Below are positions 15,842 through 21,376 of a stretch of 21,376 nt of DNA, piece after piece (position 1 is the stretch's first letter; each line of letters starts with the position of its first letter). Under the pieces are notes generated by a model, which was given only the letters and a program-made list of their open reading frames with translations, was not told where the DNA came from and did not search any database. This DNA is from an uncultured Pseudomonadales bacterium (lineage in GTDB: Bacteria; Pseudomonadota; Gammaproteobacteria; Pseudomonadales; Cellvibrionaceae): contig CALIUX010000129.1 of NCBI GenBank assembly GCA_938048505.1, positions 1 through 21,376 of the forward strand, given 5' to 3'. The translations under genes were made by a program, and so were the position numbers.

Positions 15842-16578
15842 GTGATATTACCTTCAATTGTCTTGCGTAAAGTAGGGTGTAAATATTCACTGTAGGCACT
15901 GACAGCTTGCATCACATTCGCGCCCAGTGTTTCGATTTCTAAAATAATATTTGCCAGTAACGACTGAGTGGATAGTGCGCCAAACAGTATATAAAAATCA
16001 CCTTTTTCGCCTAGGGAATCGATCGCTATTGTCGATAAGGGGAAGTACTTGTGCGTTCTTAATATAGCGGCATCAAATGCAGCAATATCTGCAACATCTT
16101 TTACGGACCAGAGTACGGCTTCAACCAGCATTTGATGCCCTGCAATAGTCAGTAATAAAGGTAAATCGCCCAGTTCATGCAGCACAATTTCAATGGTGTG
16201 TTCGTCTAATAACGAAAAGGACGCTTGTTCGTTGACGGCTAAGTCGGTTGTACTGAATGCCTCATAGAGCTCTAGCAGTTTCCACTCTGGCGGGTTGGTG
16301 GCAAGCATCGCACTGCCTACAAGCTGGCTCGCATGTCCTATGCTAGGTGGCTCAATATGCTGACGCAGCTCTTTTTCGACAAAAGCCAGTAGTTTGCTGT
16401 TTTCAGGAATAATCCACGCCTCTTTTTTAACTAGCCCTTGTTCACGCAAGCGTTTACGGAACTCACGTTGATAATGGGCAGAGCTTTTAGGTTGGCTCTT
16501 TGGGCTCTTTTTCGTTAAAGGAGACTCAGCTGAAGAAGGCTTTGTTTGCGAGGGTTTGGTTTGTGACGATACAGGCAT
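15838..16578 (-). CDS. YjfI family (DUF2170) protein with basic N-terminal extension
   Basis: 246 residues from ATG 16578, which has GAG 8 bases upstream; an in-frame ATG at 16614 would add 12 residues. A Ser/Lys/Pro-rich disordered start (1-33) is followed by HYQREFRKRLREQGLVKKEA, a segment like the small ribbon-helix-helix type proteins with R-L-R-x-x-G-L and W-I-x-P. The C-terminal part (about 105-245) matches DUF2170: LPLLLTIAGHQMLVEAVLW, AAILRTHKYFPLSTIAID, and FGALSTQSLLANIILEIETL. YjfI is encoded with PspA-like YjfJ in Escherichia coli and elsewhere, and its biochemical role is not established. It heads the minus-strand block leading into the regulator, kinase and exporter. Confidence 0.8.
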   Translation of the reverse strand: MPVSSQTKPSQTKPSSAESPLTKKSPKSQPKSSAHYQREFRKRLREQGLVKKEAWIIPENSKLLAFVEKELRQHIEPPSIGHASQLVGSAMLATNPPEWKLLELYEAFSTTDLAVNEQASFSLLDEHTIEIVLHELGDLPLLLTIAGHQMLVEAVLWSVKDVADIAAFDAAILRTHKYFPLSTIAIDSLGEKGDFYILFGALSTQSLLANIILEIETLGANVMQAVSAYSEYLHPTLRKTIEGNIT

Positions 16579-16732
16579 TAACAGTACTCGGTTAGCGCAT
16601 GAGTCATGCGGCATATTACATGTGCTATTTCTCTACAATGGCGTGTCGCGCATGAATACAATCTGAATGTGATCAGGTCGACGTATTTCTGATTGCTTGA
16701 AAAGCACCTTGATAATAATGTTCCAACCTTTG

Positions 16733-16746
16733 ACAAAAGCTTTTGT
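16733..16746. repeat. 14-bp perfect palindrome in a divergent intergenic region
   Basis: ACAAAAGCTTTTGT is a perfect palindrome about 155 bases upstream of the YjfI-like gene and 123 bases before the acyl-CoA dehydrogenase gene. On the plus strand it overlaps a TTGACA (16730-16735) with no convincing -10. A second palindrome, CACTTAAGTG (16819-16828), lies closer to the dehydrogenase. Either could be a repressor operator; no factor can be named. Confidence 0.4.
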
Positions 16747-16868
16747 TGATTTGCATGACAAAGTAAAAAATAGATGAAGTTACGCCTTAATCAGATCACT
16801 TGTGCCATTCCTGTCATACACTTAAGTGACTATGGTTAGGTCTAATTTGTTGGCATAGAGGGTTTCAT

Positions 16869-18665
16869 ATGACTGATTATACGGCACCGGTTACGGATCT
16901 ACACTTCTTGCTTACCCAAGTGATTAGAGCAGACACGCTTTGGTCTTCTTTAGGGCTGCATGATGCGGATGTGGATACAACCAATGCCATATTGGATGAA
17001 GCTGCTAAATTGTGTGAGCAGGTTATTGCGCCACTTAACCGCGAAGCAGATGAGCAGGGTTGTTCGCTAGTGGAAGGGCAGGTGACAACGCCTGAAGGCT
17101 TTAAAGAGGCATATGAAGCGTACTGTGAAGGTGGTTGGGGGGCGTTAGGGGGTGACCCAGAGTTTGATGGTATGGGCATGCCCAAAACGCTCGTTGCTTG
17201 TATTGAAGAGATGCTGCAAGGGAGTTCTATGGCCTTTGGTTTGGCGCCAATGCTGACGGCGGGTGCTTGCTTAGCACTCAATGCTCATGGCAGCCAAGCA
17301 CTTAAAGCGCGGTATTTACCTAAAATGTATTCGGGTGAGTGGTCCGGCGCAATGGATTTGACAGAACCTCACGCCGGTACTGATTTAGGGCTTATTCGCA
17401 CTAAAGCCGAGCCTATGGAAGGGGGCGCATATGCCATAACAGGCACCAAGATCTTTATTACTTGGGGCGACCATGACATGGCAGAAAATATTGTGCACCT
17501 TGTACTCGCCAAACTACCTGATGCCCCAGATAACGCTAAAGGCATTTCAATGTTTTTAGTGCCTAAATTTCTCCCTAATGACGATGATACGCTAGGTGAA
17601 CGCAATGCTGTGACGTGCAGTGCCATCGAGAAGAAAATGGGCATTAAAGCGTCGGCAACCTGTGTGATGAACTTTGATGGCGCTAAGGGCTGGTTGGTCG
17701 GTGAGGCCAATAAAGGGCTCGCTGCGATGTTTACCATGATGAACTACGAGCGCCTCACCGTAGGCATTCAAGCCGTAGGTGCAGCAGAAGCCAGCTATCA
17801 GCGAGCCAGTGCTTATGCAAATGATCGTATTCAGGGGCGTGCTTTAACGGGTGCTGCAGAGCCGAATCAAACGGCCGACCCGATCATTGTGCACCCTGAT
17901 GTGAGGCGTATGCTCATGCATATGCGTGCTTTTAACGAAGCCAGTCGTGCGTTTTATTTATATGTGGCATCGCACTTAGATATTGCAAAATACACAACGG
18001 ATGACAACCTACGTACCCAATCAGAAGGGCGCATTGCGTTGCTGACGCCAGTCGCTAAAGCATTTATGAGTGATATGGCATTATCTGCCACCATTGCAGG
18101 GCAGCAGGTTTTTGGTGGTCATGGTTTTATTCGTGAATGGGGCCAAGAGCAATATGTGCGTGATGTGCGCATTACCCAAATATATGAAGGGACAAATGGC
18201 ATACAAGCGCTGGATCTACTCGGCCGTAAAGTGATTGCTAATAATGGTCAGTGGCTTAAAGATTACTGCCATGAAATTTTACTTTTTGTCAGTGGGGCAT
18301 TATCGATTGAGTTAAAAGTCTATGCCGCCCAGTTAGCGGAGCAAACTGAAATTGCATTAGCATTAGCTGATGAACTTATTACACGTTCGCAAAAAAATCC
18401 CGATGTCATTGGTGATAGCGCAAATGACTTTCTTCATATGATTGGGTTGGTATCTTACGGTTATTTGTGGTTGAAAATGGCCCAAGAATCGCATCAATTA
18501 TTAGAGACGACGCATCAAGATCAGTTTTCAGCTGACTTTTTAAACGCTAAACAACACTGTTGTCGGTATTTCTTTAATCGCGAATTGCCGCGTATTAATC
18601 ATCTTGTTTACTGTATTAAAGCGCAAACAGATGATTTGATGGCCATGCCTGCATCGCTTTTTTAG
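16869..18665 (+). CDS. Acyl-CoA dehydrogenase, ~600-residue FadE/DmdC-like class
   Basis: 598 residues. A FAD enzyme that oxidises acyl-CoA to trans-2-enoyl-CoA. The N-terminal extension and helical domain (about 1-155) lead to the FAD/substrate region MDLTEPHAGTDLG (162-174) and GTKIFITWGDHDM (192-204). The C-terminal helical domain carries GQQVFGGHGFIREWGQEQ (411-428) and the catalytic base E440 in QIYEGTNGIQ, followed by a ~130-residue extension typical of this long class. Members act on medium or long acyl-CoAs, and DmdC acts on methylmercaptopropionyl-CoA; substrate cannot be decided from sequence alone. GAGGG lies 6 bases before the ATG. It is a single gene divergent from yjfI, with two palindromes in the shared upstream region. 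Confidence 0.94.
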   Translation: MTDYTAPVTDLHFLLTQVIRADTLWSSLGLHDADVDTTNAILDEAAKLCEQVIAPLNREADEQGCSLVEGQVTTPEGFKEAYEAYCEGGWGALGGDPEFDGMGMPKTLVACIEEMLQGSSMAFGLAPMLTAGACLALNAHGSQALKARYLPKMYSGEWSGAMDLTEPHAGTDLGLIRTKAEPMEGGAYAITGTKIFITWGDHDMAENIVHLVLAKLPDAPDNAKGISMFLVPKFLPNDDDTLGERNAVTCSAIEKKMGIKASATCVMNFDGAKGWLVGEANKGLAAMFTMMNYERLTVGIQAVGAAEASYQRASAYANDRIQGRALTGAAEPNQTADPIIVHPDVRRMLMHMRAFNEASRAFYLYVASHLDIAKYTTDDNLRTQSEGRIALLTPVAKAFMSDMALSATIAGQQVFGGHGFIREWGQEQYVRDVRITQIYEGTNGIQALDLLGRKVIANNGQWLKDYCHEILLFVSGALSIELKVYAAQLAEQTEIALALADELITRSQKNPDVIGDSANDFLHMIGLVSYGYLWLKMAQESHQLLETTHQDQFSADFLNAKQHCCRYFFNRELPRINHLVYCIKAQTDDLMAMPASLF

Positions 18666-18694
18666 CGGCTCAATTTAATTGAGTAGATAAGGTC

Positions 18695-18730
18695 ACAGGC
18701 AATCTTGCTATTGAAGCGAACATTGCCTGT
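18695..18730 (+). terminator. Probable transcript-end hairpin after the acyl-CoA dehydrogenase gene
   Basis: ACAGGCAAT (18695-18703) pairs perfectly with ATTGCCTGT (18722-18730), and TTGC/GCGA inside extend the stem with one G-T pair. A short T stretch (CTTTTA) begins 4 bases later. A smaller dyad, CTCAATT-T-AATTGAG (18669-18683), precedes it. The T-run is weak, so termination strength is uncertain. Confidence 0.5.
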
Positions 18731-18773
18731 ACGCTTTTAAAAGATAATGCGTGTTTTAATAAGTATGTAAGAG

Positions 18774-18801
18774 GGAACTTTTTGGTATTGCTCGACTCTT
18801 T
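18774..18801 (+). promoter_or_regulatory. Possible sigma-E (RpoE) promoter of the DegQ-type protease gene
   Basis: GGAACTT (18774-18780) is a perfect sigma-E -35 element. It is followed by 16 bases and TCTTT (18797-18801), a partial match to the -10. The leader to the ATG would be ~140 bases. degP/mucD-type genes are known sigma-E targets, which makes the match more credible. The -10 is imperfect. Confidence 0.4.
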
Positions 18802-18946
18802 TTTAGCGACTTGTAGCGCTAAGTATGATGCTTTTTCAGCTGATTTAAAATCTTAAGCTCAGTTAAGTCGGGAGCATTCAAGCGCCTGGCTGCATTATAT
18901 TTAGTGTTGCGGTAAATATGCTATAAAGACTGAATGGAGAGTATTA

Positions 18947-20296
18947 ATGAAAAATCTGTCTTCTGCTTATTTTGCGATTATCACTTTGTTGTTAATCTTG
19001 AGTAGTTCACCCGCATCGGCCTTGCTACCCGCCAGTGATGGCAGTGGCAATAAATTGCCTACGCTGGCCCCTATGCTTGAAAAAATCAATCCTGCTGTAG
19101 TCAACATTGCGACGTATACGTCTAAAGAGCACAGCAACCCTCTTTTGAATGATCCTGCTTTCAGACATTTTTTTAATATTCCCTCTCAACCTGCTCAGCG
19201 CCAACGTAGTGCGGGTTCGGGGGTTATTATTGATGCGGCTAAAGGCACCGTTATCACTAATCATCACGTGATAAAAGGCGCTGATGAAATCCAAGTTTCT
19301 CTGACTGATGGCCGAACATTTGAAGCTGAACTTGTAGGATCTGATCCTGAAGCCGATGTAGCCGTTTTAAAAATCGAAGCCGATAAGCTGGTAGAGATTA
19401 AGCGTGCTAATTCAGAGGCACTACGTGTTGGCGATTTTGTCGTCGCAATTGGTAACCCTTTTGGCCTAGGTCAAACCGTGACGACTGGCATTGTAAGTGC
19501 GCTAGGCCGAACAGGTTTAGGTATTGAAGGCTACGAAGATTTTATTCAAACCGATGCCTCGATTAACCCTGGTAACTCTGGGGGTGCTTTAGTGAACTTG
19601 CGCGGTGAGCTGGTTGGTATTAATACAGCCATTATTGCGCCAAGTGGCGGTAATGTCGGTATTGGCTTTGCAATACCTATTAATATGGCAGGCGCGAGCG
19701 TTGAGCAAATATTGAATCATGGCGAGGTTAAGCGAGGTCAGATTGGTGTAGGTATTCAAGATATTTCTAATGATCTTCAAAAAGCATTTGATCTTAAAAA
19801 TGGCCAGCAAGGTGTTTTGGTCACCAGTGTCTCTGAGGATTCAGAAGCAGAAAAGGCGGGTCTGTTACCAGGCGATGTGATTATTTCTGTTAATGGAAAA
19901 GAAACGACTAGTACCAGCCAGCTGCGTAATCAAATTGGTTTGCGCCGAATTGGTGATGTGGTCAAAATTGGTTTGATTCGTGAAGGTAAAGAAAAGACTT
20001 TTGATGTTAAAGTCGGTGACCCTCTTGGTGGTAAAAATGGCGCATTGCATAAATTATTAAAAGGTGCAGCGTTAAAAGATAATCAAGAAGGTTACGGCGC
20101 CGTTATTACTCATCTTGCACGTGACAGTCGTGCAGCGCAAGAAGGTTTGCGTGTTGGTGATGTCATCATTGGTGCTAATCGCATGCGTGTTAATAATGTG
20201 AAAGAGCTGAGCAAGGCATTGCGCAACAATAAGAATCAAGTTCTTCTGCATGTGCAGCGTGGCCGCGGTACATTTTATGTGGTGATTCAATCATAA
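18947..20296 (+). CDS. DegQ/MucD-type periplasmic serine protease (HtrA, Do family)
   Basis: 449 residues. A signal peptide (about 1-25, ending SSPASA) is followed by the chymotrypsin-like domain with catalytic triad H107 in TNHHV, D137 in DPEADVAVLK and S211 in GNSGG. The oxyanion-loop neighbourhood DFIQTDASINPGN is intact. Two PDZ domains follow (about 262-355 and 375-449; second GDVIIGANRMRVNNV). The LA-loop region is short, as in DegQ and MucD rather than E. coli DegP. It degrades or refolds damaged envelope proteins. GGAGAG lies about 6 bases before the ATG. A possible sigma-E promoter lies upstream and a strong terminator follows, so it is monocistronic. The exact paralogue name cannot be settled. 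Confidence 0.95.
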   Translation: MKNLSSAYFAIITLLLILSSSPASALLPASDGSGNKLPTLAPMLEKINPAVVNIATYTSKEHSNPLLNDPAFRHFFNIPSQPAQRQRSAGSGVIIDAAKGTVITNHHVIKGADEIQVSLTDGRTFEAELVGSDPEADVAVLKIEADKLVEIKRANSEALRVGDFVVAIGNPFGLGQTVTTGIVSALGRTGLGIEGYEDFIQTDASINPGNSGGALVNLRGELVGINTAIIAPSGGNVGIGFAIPINMAGASVEQILNHGEVKRGQIGVGIQDISNDLQKAFDLKNGQQGVLVTSVSEDSEAEKAGLLPGDVIISVNGKETTSTSQLRNQIGLRRIGDVVKIGLIREGKEKTFDVKVGDPLGGKNGALHKLLKGAALKDNQEGYGAVITHLARDSRAAQEGLRVGDVIIGANRMRVNNVKELSKALRNNKNQVLLHVQRGRGTFYVVIQS

Positions 20297-20360
20297 GCGA
20301 TCATGTTGAAGTGAGTGTTTTGAATATATAAAATGACTGGCTTCGATAATTTCAAAAAAT

Positions 20361-20399
20361 AAAAAAGGGCAGTAGAATTATTTTCTACTGCCCTTTTTT
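20361..20399. terminator. Strong bidirectional intrinsic terminator
   Basis: A perfect 17-bp stem (20361-20377 with 20383-20399) and a 5-nt loop: A6-GGGCAGTAGAA pairs with TTCTACTGCCC-T6. T-runs follow the stem on both strands, so it can end both the protease gene and the convergent GH26-like gene, whose stop is 44 bases away. Confidence 0.95.
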
Positions 20400-20442
20400 A
20401 TTTCTCTCTCATTAAATTAGTGAATTTAGATTAATGGGTCGA

Positions 20443-21375
20443 CTAGTTAGAGGAACTGCTAGAGCTAGAACTGTTGGAGCTCCTAGAGCTACGACTTACG
20501 CTAGTGTCCAACCATTCTCTTATTTCGATAGTACGAGTCGTGGCGACTTCGTTGGTATCTAACAGTTCTGCTGCACGAGAGTTACTCACAATAGCGTAGG
20601 TTAAACCATCGTTGCTAGTGCTGTTTGTTGGAGCGGTATTGTGATCTGCAATCCAGTAGGCGATATGAGGGTACCTTGACGATAGTTCTGTTTGGTAGAG
20701 TAGATTGTCAAACTCCCCGTCTCCATTACGCGGTGCTAGGCGAGTCATACCCATTGGCTTATTGAGTGCTTGAAGCGCGTCATCATCGACTATAAAAATC
20801 TCATCACTGTAATTTGTTGCAGCAACAATATCGACTTCATTTGCATCGGGATAACCCCATGTGGCTGAAACTCTATCTGACGCCCTGCCGGAACGTGGTG
20901 CATAAACCATCAAAACATTATCAAGCCCTTTTTCACGCACTTTACCGACAACATAGCGCCATAAGTTTTCAAACTTATCATCACTTTCAGTGGCGTTTGC
21001 GGCGCTATACCAAAAACCTATGCGGTTCATTTCAGGGAACGGTGCAAATAAAACGGGTACGTTATCTGCTTCCAAGTCTTCTAATGCACTTAATACAATG
21101 TCAAGTTGCGCGTCGAAGGCTTTTTTACCATTTGTTGGTTCGCCTTCTGTGCTGCTTAGCTCGGCAATATCATTGCGCGTGGTTGCAGGCCCCAGTATTA
21201 AGCTGCTGTTCCATGGGTTGAGGGGTGACCATGTGATACTAATAATGCCGTTATTACTCGCGTGTGTTTTCAGCTGAGTATTCGCGCGCTCTAATCTGTC
21301 AAGCGCGTAGTTTGCGTCTTTGGCGTAATCGATACTGGCGATAGCGATTCTTCTAGAGCTGTTTGCGGCTAGGGT
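20443..21375 (-). CDS. GH26-like glycoside hydrolase, partial, probable pseudoenzyme, with Ser-rich tail
   Basis: 310 residues are visible; the reading frame is open to the right edge, so the N-terminus lies outside the window. GH26-like landmarks appear in order: IISITWSPLNPW, VPVLFAPFPEMNRIGFWYSA (acid/base region, Glu at 21033-21031), GYPDANEVDIVAATNYSDE, and NKPMGMTRLAP. In active GH26 beta-mannanases the last motif carries the nucleophile (KPxAxTExG); here it is Arg (20742-20740). The histidine of HEMN and of the earlier W-H motif are also replaced. Hydrolysis is therefore unlikely by the usual mechanism; sugar binding is possible. The protein ends in a 17-residue Ser/Arg/Asn stretch directly before a TAG stop. 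Such stretches are normally linkers to binding modules, and none follows here. Confidence 0.75.
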   Translation of the reverse strand, partial: TLAANSSRRIAIASIDYAKDANYALDRLERANTQLKTHASNNGIISITWSPLNPWNSSLILGPATTRNDIAELSSTEGEPTNGKKAFDAQLDIVLSALEDLEADNVPVLFAPFPEMNRIGFWYSAANATESDDKFENLWRYVVGKVREKGLDNVLMVYAPRSGRASDRVSATWGYPDANEVDIVAATNYSDEIFIVDDDALQALNKPMGMTRLAPRNGDGEFDNLLYQTELSSRYPHIAYWIADHNTAPTNSTSNDGLTYAIVSNSRAAELLDTNEVATTRTIEIREWLDTSVSRSSRSSNSSSSSSSSN

Positions 21376-21376
21376 G

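Noticed and set aside
20443..21075. GH26-like gene treated as a complete 210-residue gene starting at 21075
   Set aside because: The codon there is TTG inside a continuous GH26-like frame that stays open to the window edge; homology continues upstream.

Overview
The window reads as chromosomal DNA of a marine or plant-polysaccharide-degrading gammaproteobacterium, probably related to Cellvibrionaceae (Saccharophagus, Teredinibacter and similar genera). Three things point there: the lptM-lysA-dapF-DUF484 block in proteobacterial order, the YjfI/YjfJ-like pair, and a GH26-like secreted protein with a serine-rich stretch. This placement is inferred from gene content only. I see no insertion sequence, integrase, tRNA, rRNA or CRISPR array, and no gap between genes exceeds 300 bases.

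Layout. (1) 48-1663, plus strand: a BufA1-type (DUF2282) exported cysteine protein, a divergent ECF-like sigma factor, and an overlapping single-pass membrane protein that is probably its anti-sigma factor. (2) 1722-2252: yaeQ. (3) 2316-5508, minus strand: lptM, lysA, dapF and a DUF484 gene, that is, the last steps of lysine/diaminopimelate synthesis plus the LPS-assembly helper lipoprotein, behind a good sigma-70 promoter. (4) 5719-6021, plus strand: a small ABM-domain protein. (5) 6185-16578, minus strand: eight genes in one direction. They are a YjfI (DUF2170) protein, a short PspA/YjfJ-like coiled-coil protein, an NtrC-class response regulator, its PAS histidine kinase, and a complete tripartite exporter (periplasmic adaptor, ABC ATPase, duplicated MacB/FtsX-type permease, TolC-family outer membrane protein). 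(6) 16869-18665, plus strand: a ~600-residue acyl-CoA dehydrogenase. (7) 18947-20296, plus strand: a DegQ/MucD-type periplasmic protease with a possible sigma-E promoter, closed by a strong terminator. (8) 20443 to the right edge, minus strand: the C-terminal part of a GH26-like protein whose catalytic nucleophile position is occupied by arginine.

How the genes may work together: much of the window concerns the cell envelope (LPS assembly, PspA-like membrane stress, DegQ proteolysis, envelope-spanning export, metal-binding periplasmic protein with its own sigma switch). The most interesting candidate system is the 10.4-kb block in (5), where a PspA/YjfI-like membrane-stress module sits directly upstream of an enhancer-binding two-component system and its probable target exporter. 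The second is the GH26-like probable pseudoenzyme ending in a bare polyserine tail.
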